Of a stretch of DNA of 64,000 bases, positions 1 to 12,683 are shown in pieces. The position numbers were made by a program, and so were the translations under genes. A model generated the notes under the pieces. That model made no database searches, had not been told where the DNA came from, and saw only the letters and a program-made list of their open reading frames with translations. The stretch is from Brevipalpus yothersi (taxonomy: Eukaryota; Arthropoda; Arachnida; Trombidiformes; Tenuipalpidae): the NCBI GenBank assembly GCA_003956705.1, contig QZCP01000106.1, positions 1 to 64,000 on the forward strand. Reading direction: 5' to 3'. Position 1 is the stretch's first letter. Each line of letters starts with the position of its first letter.

Positions 1-33
<33 letters not shown>
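1..33. repeat. (GA)n microsatellite at window edge
   Basis: A pure GA dinucleotide tract that runs off the left edge of the window, so its full length is unknown. Confidence 0.97.
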
Positions 34-35
<2 letters not shown>

Positions 36-118
36 AAATCAAGTGGGTTATTCAGAATGGAATGTGATGAAAAGATCAGTGTGAATAAAATTATAGACAT
101 TAAACAATAATTAAATAT

Positions 119-124
119 TTTATT
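119..124 (-). terminator. candidate poly(A) signal for the neuropeptide gene
   Basis: On the minus strand this reads AATAAA, about 500 bases 3' of the stop codon at 627, in an AT-rich stretch. It is the nearest hexamer I noticed. The long 3' UTR it implies is unproven. Confidence 0.3.
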
Positions 125-626
125 ATTATTATATATATCCATAATTATTATCATCATCATCCACGGTTTTGGGGGAAGTTTGCATTGCTTACTCGTGCAC
201 ACCACAAGTCTTCGAACTTTTCGAAAAGTTTTTCTCTCTCTCTTCCCATCATCACCAAATATTCATATTTCACGCTACATATATACTCATCATGATCACC
301 ATGAAGTTATCATCATCATCAATTTCCTAGATCAAATACATTCGATAGATATATACATGTACACATCCATATTTTTTTCAATTCTATCCATACCCAGGTG
401 AGGAAGCATATCAGTACTTATGTGGATGAGTTAGATGTAGTGGGATAAATCAGAAAAAGAGAATCAAATTTAATTCATTCATATTCGCATTGATGATGAT
501 TATCATGTCTCCTAATCAATCAATAAGGTCAATACAGGTAAGTCTCATCATATGAGACACAGAGATCATGTCTGATAAACGTCTAGATGTGGTCAAATTG
601 GAGGTGATGATCAGGAGTGACCATCA

Positions 627-1199
627 TCATCGACCCCATCGAAGTGTTTTGCCAAACGGTCGACCTTCTCGACGAGATAGAGCGGCGGGAACTTTTGGCC
701 TTTGACCGTATGCTGGCCTCCAATGGGCAAATAAGCTTAATGCTTTTTTGCTTCGAGTTCTGGTGCTACTAGAAGTGCTACTACTACTAGAAGCTTGTGG
801 TGTTTGACTATTGATGAGACCATTTCGAATCATATACAATCGATATAATTGTGGATTCATTAACATAAGCTCATCTGATGATGATAACATTTCAAGTGGC
901 TCATCTTCCATCATCAGGGAAGGTTGAATGTTTATTGTTTTCGATTGTAATTCATTTGATGGCGATGACGAGGATGATGATGCAGATGATAGGGGTGATG
1001 ATGGTAAACTATCGTCTGGTGATGAATTGGAATTGAGGGAATCAGATGGACTGGCGTCCCATGTAGGCGATTCAAGAGGAATGGATTCCACATAGCATGA
1101 TAATGGACATACGGTTACCATAAGAATCAGGGTAACAATTGGGACATGAAGATATCTTATTTGTGGACGCTTTGCACGGACCAGAGAGATGACAAACAT
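627..1199 (-). CDS. amidated neuropeptide precursor, LRWamide type (short neuropeptide F-like)
   Basis: A 190-residue open frame with prepropeptide architecture. A basic N-terminal region is followed by a hydrophobic core (about residues 19-36, VPIVTLILMVTVCPLSC) that looks like a signal peptide. A long acidic, Ser/Pro-rich spacer follows (about 40-145). Near the C-terminus come dibasic sites: RSKK releases a peptide beginning ALSLFAHWRPAYG, and SRR releases EGRPFGKTLRW followed by Gly-Arg and the stop. Gly-Arg is the classical amidation/cleavage signal, so the predicted product is EGRPFGKTLRW-amide. LRWamide endings are known for two Drosophila short neuropeptide F peptides; most sNPFs end in LRLRFamide, so this family assignment is an inference. 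The ATG lies 3 bases after a good acceptor (TTTACAG), implying an upstream 5' UTR exon. It would act as a secreted ligand for a G-protein coupled receptor. Confidence 0.72.
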   Translation of the reverse strand: MFVISLVRAKRPQIRYLHVPIVTLILMVTVCPLSCYVESIPLESPTWDASPSDSLNSNSSPDDSLPSSPLSSASSSSSSPSNELQSKTINIQPSLMMEDEPLEMLSSSDELMLMNPQLYRLYMIRNGLINSQTPQASSSSSTSSSTRTRSKKALSLFAHWRPAYGQRPKVPAALSRREGRPFGKTLRWGR

Positions 1200-1200
1200 T

Positions 1201-1204
1201 ATCT
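1201..1204 (-). promoter_or_regulatory. 3' splice site just before the neuropeptide start codon
   Basis: The minus strand reads TATATATTTACAG then ATAATG. The acceptor places the translational start at the beginning of an internal exon, so at least one 5' UTR exon should lie at higher coordinates. I could not identify it. Confidence 0.45.
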
Positions 1205-1530
1205 GTAAATATATATCATCCAGAAAGTGAATGGAATGAAGTAATCAGCAAGTTTGGGAAGGCTCAAATTTTTTTCCACAGATGATTTATCCATTAATTC
1301 TTTTTTTGTAAAAAAATTTTGATCACGTTCAAATTGATAGATATTCAAATTTCCATTTGAAAAAAGAGGACGAGTAAGAAGAATTGAACTCAAAAAGACA
1401 AGAATCGAAAGAAAAAAAATTCAAATACTCTATCAGGCGATAGTCTCATTTTGTATTCTGGGAATACAAAATACGTTTTGTGTGTGTCTGTGGGAAAGGT
1501 TTGGCAGGATGATCAACAGTTGCTCTTCAC

Positions 1531-1534
<4 letters not shown>

Positions 1535-1579
<45 letters not shown>
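1535..1579. repeat. (TC)n microsatellite
   Basis: Uninterrupted TC dinucleotide tract upstream of the neuropeptide exon. Confidence 0.95.
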
Positions 1580-1581
<2 letters not shown>

Positions 1582-2007
1582 TCTATGTAAGTTTCCGTTA
1601 GACTTTCTAGTAAGTTTTTTTTCTCTCTTTTTCAGGGTAGTAAAAGTCTATGTATTCATGTGTGTGAAACAATCACTAAGAAAGAGAAGAGAAAAAAAGA
1701 GGCCAACGTAAAAAACAAGACAAAAGGATTGCTCGAAATGCGATTCTAACATGTTTAGTGCCTGGAAACGGTAGAGGATTTTCTCATGATCATTCGATTT
1801 GAGAAGCTGTAACACCTCACAATAATATACACACCACCTCCAGTATCATGTGTATCATGTGTTTCGAACACACATAGAGGCACATTGTTGAGAGAGAGGG
1901 GAGAGAGGAAATCCTATTGACTCGAATCATGATAGATTAGATCATGATAAGCGATGAGTTTTCTTGTTGATTGTGACATTTAGATCAGTAAGAGAGAAAA
2001 AGAAAGC

Positions 2008-2012
<5 letters not shown>

Positions 2013-2062
<50 letters not shown>
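2013..2062. repeat. (GA)n microsatellite
   Basis: Uninterrupted GA tract of about 50 bases in intergenic sequence. Confidence 0.95.
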
Positions 2063-2068
<6 letters not shown>

Positions 2069-2984
2069 TAAGATCCTGACAGTAAGTTGAATAAGAGTTT
2101 TCCAAAGTCACTCTGAACATGGAGAAGATTAATTCCAATAACAGCAACAGTTCAATCCTCAGAATGTGATATCTTCAATCTTAGCTTTTCTGATGGATGA
2201 GGTGAGTAAGGCCTCAGATCTTTTTTTCGGATGTAGGCGATATAATAATAATAATAGGTATTTTTTTCTTTTCCCATCTATTATGTGATGAACCTGGATT
2301 ATCTATGGAATTCAATATATGTGACATATATGTGTGACAATATCTGAAGTTCATTGAGTTGGCTACCCATGTCTCTCATATTGCTCAAGTCTCGCTTAGA
2401 AAGAGAGAAATAATTTCAAATCATGATAGATTTTATTGAAAGATTCCTCCATCATGAACTGTAGGTCTCAAATCAAATTTCAAATTTGGCCATGACCAAA
2501 AAAGTTCCCTATCACTTTCAATACCTTGATTCGGATATTCCATGTAGCATTGATCTACGCAGATTATCATGAAAACAAAAATGATAAATAAGTGATGGAA
2601 AAATAGCGAAAAAAAAAACTATCTACTCTGTTGAGACCTTCAGTTTGAGAAAAACAATTCCAAAATCAATGATTAATATCTCATTTGATCGCCATATAAA
2701 ATTCTATATTCTATATTCTATTTTCTTCTTCTTCAATTTCTCTATTCTGAACAGAACTATAATCCTCCTCAACATCCTGTTTCTACACATGTGTTTCTCT
2801 ACACTCGATATGTAGGTGATGGTCAAGATTATTAGGCTGGGAATGGCTATGATCATTGACTAGGTTAATCACTTTTGTTCTTAAGACATAATACTCAGAC
2901 TCAATGTTGTGGTCACTGTATATATGCTACATCTTATTTCAGCAGCAAAAATCAATTGGAATGATAGTAGAGGAAGTGAAGGGG

Positions 2985-2988
<4 letters not shown>

Positions 2989-3059
<71 letters not shown>
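2989..3059. repeat. (GA)n microsatellite
   Basis: GA tract of about 71 bases with a short purine-rich tail. It produces spurious Arg-Glu repeat open frames. Confidence 0.95.
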
Positions 3060-3069
<10 letters not shown>

Positions 3070-4570
3070 GAAATTGGAAGATATTCCAATGAATGAGTAC
3101 AGAAAAGATTAAGGCAAGATCATTGATGCAATACTTGCTCTAAAAATGGAAGAGAAAAAGCATCAGAAAAGTAATGGAAAAGATATTCTCATGAACCGCG
3201 AAAGGTTAACAATGGACACTTAATGCACTTGAAGAGAGAATAGAAAAAGAGAAAGAAAATTCTCTGGATTTTATCATCCGATGATTGTAAGAATGATGCC
3301 AAGATTGAGATGATGAAGAGACATGTAGTGTAGGCGATTCAGTCCATGTCTTGCACAATTGTAAGAAGATTCGGAATATTTTTCTATATGTGATGATAAT
3401 ACGATAAACATTACCCAATACAATTCAATCAACTCTATTAGATGCATATTAAACAGTCATTCAAATGATTGACACTATAAAACGCAATAAATTGTTGTCA
3501 TAAATGATATTTCAATCGAACAGCTTTCATGGTTTCAATCACCCTGGATTGACTTAATCAACACAATTTTGTGGGCGGATGAAGTAGTAAGATGAGACAA
3601 TGAAATAAGTTTGACGAGATATATTGATAGAGTGTCCAAAATTACGAAGGTATTCCATGAATAAAGCTCTAGTTACTTACTCTAATTACTTCAGATTTTT
3701 TTTGGAAAGTATCAAGTCATAGGGAATACTTAATTTATTTCAGAGACCAAATTAAGTCATGCTGTGTGAGAAACTAATAAGAATCTACTCTTCTGGGATA
3801 GATCTAATGATATTCCATTTTTTATGGACCTTCATCATCGAATGATACTTGGAAAATGGAATTCAAACGCGTCTTAAATCCTGATCAAAAATGCCAGCGA
3901 GCCTATACATGGTAAAAGTATACATCTGCATATATTAGGATATATTAGGATATGAGAATATATTGGAATATACACCGTTTCTGAGCTTTCTTTTTACATT
4001 TGAGATTATGATTCAGAACACATTGAAGTAAGAATGTGATGCCAACAAGCCCAACCTATATGAATACTGGATAACTTTGATAAAAAATTTGTGCTAATTC
4101 AAGCATTAATAAATCTGAAAAATCATATATTCTATTGAAAAAGTATGCCTATGTTCCCAGCCTAAAATTTTTCAGAAAAATTCTGAGCAAGGGTGAAGAT
4201 TTCAATTATTCTCTTGATTTTCATTGAGAATAAAAAATTAAAATTAAAAGGACTTCACTGAGCCGATTTGTAGTTTACAATTATTCTGGATATCAACACT
4301 AACTCACTAAATACTATACTGATATCAAAAATGAAATTTTAATACTCACGTTTTTTGGAATTTATCCTGGAGAAGGTTTGCTCGATATGAAACTTTTCCC
4401 CTTCAAACAAATGATCTGAACGATTGTCAAAATTTTTCCAATATCAAACTCAACAGCTCAACAGTCAGTCAACTAACTAAATTTGGCGGGGAAGAGAAGT
4501 TATAGTCTGATAATCGACCTGATCAATGCTATCATCATGATCATGTAACATGCTCCGAGAGCCTCTCAAA

Positions 4571-4575
<5 letters not shown>

Positions 4576-4612
<37 letters not shown>
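4576..4612. repeat. (GA)n microsatellite
   Basis: GA tract of about 37 bases in intergenic sequence. Confidence 0.95.
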
Positions 4613-4614
<2 letters not shown>

Positions 4615-6797
4615 ATGGGAGCTGGAAAAAAAGTGAGAAAGTTCACAAGAACTTCTATAGTAAAAGTTCAGATCGCATGATCATTCTATCTTATAAACAG
4701 GAAAAATCAAGCTTTCCAATGATGAGGGGCCAGTCATCTTGATCATCATTCCAACGGACAACTAGTGTGATCCCTATCTAATTTGGATCACGTTCCTAGG
4801 TATGCGAAAAACTGTCCAACTAATGTCAAACACTGGTTGAAAGGAATCCACATGAGCAGACCTTGGGGTGTAAACAATCTTGTCTTCAAAGTTGTTTGAT
4901 CTTTCGTTTTTATTTTTTTTCTCTCTTTATTTTTGTATCATTCTGCAAGGTGACTGGAGTAAATAATTATCCGATAAATGAGTGAACATTTTGAAAGAGG
5001 AACACAAATCGGATGCTCCAGTATCAGATCATAGGGAAAAAAACTTGTTGACACAGTGAACAAAGTCTATGAATAAATCATGCAAAACAAATGGCTTCTC
5101 GGTTGGCTAGGTTCGTGTTTTGCGATGGAATGTAGGTGTTTTGATGAATGGATGGAATGGATTTTACACTAAGAATTGCAGCAAAATTTTACAGGTTTCA
5201 ATGGAAAATAGTAGTATTATCATGCAAGAAAAAGTAATCTGAATTGATGCTATTCATGATGCAAGTTTAAGGTGTACACGAAATTTTTCCTTGATTGAAA
5301 CTGTTCCTTGAAAGCTTCAATATGGATTCTCATTGAGCAGCTCTTGAACTTATCAAATAATTTTAGAAATTTCTTTTTGATTTTGATTTGTAAGTGCAAT
5401 TTGTTTATGGCATCGAAGTTTATCCAGAAAAGTTCTAAAATGTTCTAATCCCATTGAGTTCGACTATGATGCTTTGCCTATTGCCATCTGGTGTTGAAGA
5501 ATGTATTTAGCAGAAAATGACTAAAATTCTCGGAATTTTTGTGGTGAATATAAAGAAATATAATTCTACTCAAAAATTCTTGATCGAGTATAGACATTCT
5601 GCGATCGGAAGATGCTACCAATTTCTTAGAAAATGAGATATACAGTGATAGCATTTGATTGAATAACAACGATATTTAGCTCAAACTTTCTCAAAATTTA
5701 ATTTTAATTTAATTTTCGAAAAATTTGGAGTCCTGAAGTTTGAATAGAAACTTTTTAGAGGAATTCAATTCCTTCTCATGATTGATTAACCATTCCAAGC
5801 CTACAGGAAAAAAGTCAAACGGACATTTGGAAAAATTATTGTGGATATGTGAGAAGAAATAAAAGATATTCTGATCTCATTCTGATAACGGATGCCAATT
5901 TTTAATTAATCATTAAAATCAATACTATTTACATTTTTGCTAAGTTATAAGAATGTGAGAAGTGACCAATTTTTATAGACTATGGGTGATAGAAATCGTA
6001 ATAATACGCACAGATATTCTTCCATCTCATAAGATTTGAGATAGAGAATATATATCATTAATGGAAAGCAAGGAATATGAGGAATTAGATATAACAATGC
6101 AAAAAATCCGCATATTCCATTCTCATCTTTCTCAATATTAATAAATTTCCTCAATACAATGATATACCAGAAAAGGAACAGTATATTTTCTGGTAATATT
6201 GACTAGTTTTTATATATATTGTTCACTGGAAGCTTCATGGAAGCTACTCGTTAAGTAGATAGGATCGGAATGGTATTCCTAATAATTAATACTATACAAT
6301 ATTAGTATTTATTTTCTGTCAAGCGTGATTTGTATCTATTTATCTTATATATATTCCATATGAGTAGAGAGAGAACCTTTTGCCTATTACTTTGTGATTG
6401 AGGAGAGAAGCAAAAAGCTGGATACAGAAGATGAAGTGAAAGAAAATTGACCAAAGTTGGGTGAGAAATTGGAGCAGCCCACAGATAACAACTTATTCTC
6501 TTTAATTTTCTCCATCTTCTTACTTTTCCTCCTCTTCTTGCATCTCTCTGTTATGATTACCGATTCTTCAGGCTATAACATGATTCTCCCGCATCTTGGA
6601 ATATTTCCTTTCCTTCTTCTTTTTCTTCTTCGTCTTCTTTTTCCTCTTCTCCACTCATTCAGATAATAATAACAATAATGATGATGGTGGTCAGTGAGTG
6701 AATATGATGAGAGGAAAGAATTTTCTCCTAGAGGAGAGAGAGAATCGATGAGGATCAACGCTTCGAGAATCACTGCTGACCATGATGATGACCAAGA

Positions 6798-6800
<3 letters not shown>

Positions 6801-6829
<29 letters not shown>
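6801..6829. repeat. (GA)n microsatellite
   Basis: Short GA tract downstream of the receptor stop codon. Confidence 0.9.
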
Positions 6830-6832
<3 letters not shown>

Positions 6833-7423
6833 TGAAATAGGAATAGCGAATAATCAATGAGTCAATGAGTCAGAATGTATTGACTCAGATACAAATCTAT
6901 CTCATCTTCTATACTTTTCTCTCTCATCTTATGAATATCATCGTTTCACTCATTTCTTTTTCTCTCGATAAATTGCCAGATTTGCTCCACTAAGCCTCAT
7001 GGTGTCCCTATAAGTGTCACAATCTTCGATCATCACCGTAATCATGATGAAATCTGCATAATTATACCGAACGTTCCTCTCTGTCTCGCTAAGTCTTCCA
7101 GATTAGTTGTGAAGCAGAGAGAAAAAAGTGTTCATTTATGAAACCAGGGGAAACCTTTCGAATTACTTGATACAGTATACAAGTGAATCAATATCATGAA
7201 TGACATCCAGACCATTCTTCATCCTCCTTCCTCTCTATACTCCAACTATTTGTCATCATCACTGGCTGTTTTGAGATGAATATTTCATCTCATCTGATGT
7301 TGAAAGAGGAAAAAAACGTTACCATATACCACTTGGTCACTGATCAAGTAACGTTATAAGTAGCATACACTAAAGTATTCTGCTTCTATCCACAAATACA
7401 ACGGTGACATATTAGTAATAAAA

Positions 7424-7711
7424 TTAGGCAACGGTGTGTGGTTCAGGTTCAATTTTAACGATGGATGGTCCATCCGGTTGAACACAGCTGGCACCTTCAG
7501 CACTGGCAGTGGATTCTTCTGGTGTTCGAGATATTTCGGTTGTCTCGTGTTCATTATCATGATGCTTGTGTTTATGGTGAAATGGTTGAAGTGAAAATCG
7601 TCTATGTGTTCCCTTTCGGCCACCACGACGCTTTGATATATGTGGATTATCTTTTCGCATGGTCTTATTGCGAAGTATCTGTAATTGTGTGTATACCCGG
7701 CGAAGCTCAGA
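7424..7711 (-). CDS. receptor coding exon 9 (C-terminal tail and stop)
   Basis: Acceptor TCTCGTTCAG, phase 0, then SELRRVYTQLQIL and a His/Lys/Arg-rich segment (RFSLQPFHHKHKHH), ending EPEPHTVA and TAA. The first 25 residues match the amphipathic helix after TM7 in the GPR158 family; the rest looks disordered. An overlapping longer open frame reaches 7834, but its upstream part is intronic: the family-conserved join DPEDIR-SELRR needs the acceptor at 7712-7713. Confidence 0.9.
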   Translation of the reverse strand, partial: SELRRVYTQLQILRNKTMRKDNPHISKRRGGRKGTHRRFSLQPFHHKHKHHDNEHETTEISRTPEESTASAEGASCVQPDGPSIVKIEPEPHTVA

Positions 7712-9324
7712 CTGAACGAGAGAAAGAGAAGAAAAAAAGAATAAGAAAAGTGTTTGAAAAACGAGAAGATCAAGTGAAAATACGAGATTAACTTTCGTCA
7801 ATGCCTTGTGTGCTTTGCGTTTTGCTTGATACATGAGTATAAGGGAATATCTGGAGGAATAAGAATTAGCATTTGAATTTGGATGCTTGATTCCCTTTGA
7901 GGGACCTAGGAGAAGGAGGATTTACAAGGTTTGTTTGCCTTCGAATGTGTGCATATACATGTCCATACTAAGGACAAAATGATTCCCCTGTTTAGATTTA
8001 ATAACATATACATGAGAAAAAACACTCCAGGGAATATTGTGTATAAGTGTGGAAATTCAATCTGATCGGATTAGGTACGCTTGAAGAAGCTTGAACAATC
8101 TTATGAATGTTGTTTACTCCTTCTTTCTGGAAAAGAGATGAGATTGTAGAAGATAATTCTTAATTTTGTAAATAGAAAATTTATCCCATCATTCTGATTG
8201 TTGATATTCTTTATCATGATAGAATCATGATGTATCATGTATCCTCTTAATCAGATGCAGCGAAACCCTTATCATTATCGTGATTTTCTATAGCCAATGG
8301 TGATAATAGTAATAATGTTTACCAAAGTTTCTAGATGAGAATCTCAAATCCATGGGAAAGTTTTGCCATGATAAATCATGATTGATGTGCATATTTGATG
8401 TGATATAAATCAGAGCAGATTTTTCTTCTTTCACTCTACAAATAAAGCCCATCAATTTAAGCTGGAATGAGAAGCCCAGAAAACTCACAGAAACCATTCA
8501 AAATAAAGCTGATAATATGTACTATAAGGTGGATTACTTGTTAAGAAGAATATTTGAGCAGGTGAAAGAAAGGTATTCTTACTTTTACAAGCTAAACTTT
8601 CTCAGCAAAATATCTTAACCTTACACACACACCAGTGTCACTGGAATTTCACTCCATTTGCGATCAGCATCAAAAGGTTCTTACACATGCATACATTATA
8701 AATTAAACATGCTTATTATTATTTATGTTTAACAGTTACTTGGAGAAGGAGAAGAAGGAATACAGTTTTCTCAGAAGAAAAAAGGTTCAGTTGATGCAGA
8801 GAGAAAAAGTATTCCACTTGCTTAGATTCGCACTTTGATTTACTTATTCCCATTTTTTTCTTCACACTGAATAAATGAAAAAAATAGACTTATTTGCTGT
8901 ACTATATTCCGTTTGCTTCCACTTTTTCTCATCCAGTTCATTTTCATGTAGACAGTTTTATAAGTCACTTGCAAATGCTGATGGAAAGATTATTGGTTGA
9001 AGTGAGGGAGACAGAGAGAATAAAAAAAGTTTTCCTATTTGTTCATGGTAAGTGTTCCCGAGAGACAGAGAAAATAAAAAAATAAAAGTTTTCCTATTTG
9101 TTCATGGTAAGTGTTCCCGATGATTAAAGTAAAGATGGACATGGATCAATATTTGGGCTCAACTTTGGAAGGGAGAAAAGGAAAGGGTATTCTCGGTCCA
9201 GTAAGCCTTAGAAATATTTGAAAGTTTTCTGGAAAAAAAATTCCTTTTTGTCTTACTTCTTCTGCCAGTCAAAGAGAAAAACTCAAATGCAGTTGGTATC
9301 CAACAAGAGTAGAGAAATGAGCGT

Positions 9325-9417
<93 letters not shown>

Positions 9418-10922
9418 ACGAGAGAGAAATGGAAAAATTCGTTCAGCAAATTCATGTCATGCTGTACACTTCATGTAAGCAGTAGCAAGAAATGGTTCAC
9501 AGAGAGATTCCTGATAGATATTTGGGAAAAGAAACTCAAATTCGAACGTAAAGTGGATCCAGAAAAAGAACATGAAATACTAGTATCGATTCATTTAACA
9601 AGAAGATGGATTGACTGTGAGAAGAACATGTAGTGAGAGAAAGAGAAAGAGAGAGAGAGAGAAGAGTGATACTGGAGGAAAGATAAACACTGGATTTCTC
9701 ACGATGATGCAATAGATGGTGAATTGTAAAGTTGAGAGATATTCAAAATTTGACGATAAAAATTTTATCATGTTTTTCTGCCTTGTTTTTGTTCTTGCTT
9801 AGAGGAAATCTCAGAACGTTAGAGAGGATATCAAAATTCGAAAAGAACGAGAGGATATATGAGTAAAGCATTCTCCTGTTGGATGAAATTAAATTAAAGC
9901 ATGTCGAGGCTGAATTGGAATGCTGCACTGGTCGGTATTCCACCGTGTATGAATATACATACACAGAGAATAAGAAGAGATCAATTTTGCTAATACACTT
10001 ATTTTAACCATGATTTATGCAATGATCATGACACATAGGATGCAATTTGATATGTAATATACGATAAATACGATGTGGGGTATCAGATTTACGAACTTTA
10101 GGGGAACGATAAGCCCATGTCAACCATATTCTCGGTTGAAGCTGGTGTATTCACTGTTATTTGAGAGTTTGAATGATAGAGATGACTAAATTTTCATTGT
10201 CATTCATGTATTCATTGTTGAATTCCGGAATCACTCGACAGGCACATGACAATCAAGAATGCATCATGATGAGTACCGAAAAAAAGGATGGGAATACTGT
10301 CTAGTTGAAGAAGAAGACGATTGATCTTGAAGTGAAGAAAAAAAGGAAATATGAATGCACACTGACTGACAATGAGTTTAAGCTTTTTAGATTCAAGAAT
10401 ATGACAAAATTTTTCCGGAAAGAAGGAATAAGTATTCAAGTATTTACGTTGTGATTCTTCAATTTTCATGAGCATGACACTTTCACGTTCACAATTTACG
10501 TGATTGTCATGATTTTCTTTTCGAATTCATCTTTTTCTTGACTGAGCATAATCTCGCTATTTTCACGAGCACAAGAATGTATCAGACACATGGAATTGCA
10601 TCACGATTCAACGATAAAGTTCGAGAAAGAGTGAGAGAGAATAATAAATCATCTTCAGAAGGTATTAAATCGAATTCAAATAGAATTTTGCAAATAAAAT
10701 TCTCTCATGACATATAGTTTCAAAAATTCGTGATAGATAGGGAGGAAGAGAAAAAGCGGAAGTATGAAGTGGAAATCAAACTTTGATGATGATGATCTTG
10801 GAATATATTCTTCAAACTTCCTGTGAGTTCTCCATGGAATTCATATACTCCGTGAGTTATACTAAGGAATTTAGGGTCTACTCATATTTCGAATGACAAC
10901 AAGAACGCAAGATCTGGAGAAG

Positions 10923-10966
<44 letters not shown>

Positions 10967-11867
10967 AGAACCTTTTATGGAAGTCAAGAAAGGGAATCAA
11001 ATTGGTGGCATTTCTGGTGTTAAGAGAAGAGACATGAGCATATATTCTGTGGACAATAATAGCTCCAAAAATAGAGCAAGAGGGACTTGTGAACAAGAGA
11101 GGAAGATTCATGAGGATATAAAGGAATAGAGAGAGAAAAAGATAATTCGCATAAGGCGCCTATGTATTCTTAAGGCATATAAGAAAGAGGAGACAACTAT
11201 TTGAGGAAAAAAAATGACCATCGAATTGGAGACATAAGCAGACGAATCGATTGAGATCAATAAGTTTCAGAATGATGATGATAATCGAAACTTCTGTTGA
11301 AACTTTCCATCAGTCTCAGATACACACACACATGTGTGTATGAGTGTGTTTTGTGTTCATGTGAAATTTTTACCACATTAGTATAGAAAAAGATGCACCA
11401 AAAAATATGAATATACAATGAATTCACCATTTTTGGGAACATTTGATCATCGTTTTATGGATATGAGAGGAAAAGAAGGGAGTGAAGAGAATAGATCAAG
11501 AAAATATTTTGGTTGATGATGCCTTGCAGAAGAAAAGATAATCCCACCAACCAGCATCAAGGTTTGAGGTTCAAACAGTGGTGTGAAGATAGAGAGACGA
11601 TTAATATTCTATGGAGGCAAGATGATGATGATCCAATTATCATGGGATCATCATTTATCAGCGTAGAGAAAGAATATAAAAAAGAGAAAGGAGAACCGAA
11701 AGAATTCGAATAATAAGAAAAACCACTGAAAGGCTACCAATCTAGTGTGTTTTGAATTGTTGATGGAGCGAAAATTGATTGATATACATGTATATCTGGA
11801 GCAGCTGAAATAATCTTGAACATTGATGGTCATCATGATTTATTCTGATGTTGAGGTGACAAAATAT

Positions 11868-11915
<48 letters not shown>

Positions 11916-12614
11916 CAATTCAAGTGAGATAATTTGAAAAAGGAATGCCAAAAAGGAATCCATGGATATTCCTTGTGGTTGTGTGGCTGGAGATATTTTT
12001 CAGAGGCACACTTCCTACAAGAATTGGTGTAGGCGTGAAGTGAATCAAGAATTGTTCACAATAAAATTTCATTGATTTACGAGGATCGTTTCGAATAATT
12101 ATCAGTCTAATCATATTCGATTTGGCTGGATTCTTCCCCTAGTGTGAGGGCTATACAAAAGATGGTGAATAATAATATTTTTCCTCTCTTCTTATCCTCC
12201 CTTTTTTCCACCCTATTCAGTTTACGAAGAAACCACAGAATAATCCATGAGAGCATGACTTGATTATGCATAAATAATGGCATATATTGGAAGATGACAT
12301 AAAGATAAAAGAAGACAATAAAAAAAGAGGCGTAAAACGAGAAGAAGAATAGCTGATTAATATACCCAAAGCAAGTAACTATTAGCTTTTCACCAATGTC
12401 AATGGGAATAGATTTGCTAATATTATGGTGCGAATATTGAGAGAGAAAGAAAAGAGAAGAAGCAAGAAAAAAAAGGAAAAGGAAGCAGGATGAAGTGAGG
12501 GAGAAAGAGAAAGAGAAAGAAGATGAAAGTGGGATGAAGAGAATGAAAAAGAAGATGATGAAGGAAGCTAAGTGATGAAGAGTGAGACATACACTTATAC
12601 ATTTCTTCATCTGA

Positions 12615-12683
<69 letters not shown>

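Larger units (their letters stand above)
1205..7423. other. intergenic stretch between the neuropeptide and receptor genes
   Basis: AT-rich sequence with (GA)n/(TC)n tracts (1535-1579, 2013-2062, 2989-3059, 4576-4612, 6801-6829) and no convincing exon. It should hold the promoter and 5' exon of the neuropeptide gene and the 3' UTR of the receptor gene, both on the minus strand. The short open frames here are mostly GA repeat translations or random AT-rich frames. Confidence 0.6.

Noticed and set aside
2904..3112. Open frames of alternating Arg-Glu or Ser-Leu residues, here and at about 9218, 11742, 22934, 24030, 26010, 50403 and 54503
   Set aside because: They are translations of GA/TC microsatellites, some passing through runs of N. 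No flanking coding sequence, no conserved motif, and present in several frames and both strands.
7354..7773. 139-residue minus-strand frame overlapping the receptor's last exon
   Set aside because: Shadow of the exon at 7424-7711 in another frame; the exon's own frame matches the GPR158 family.
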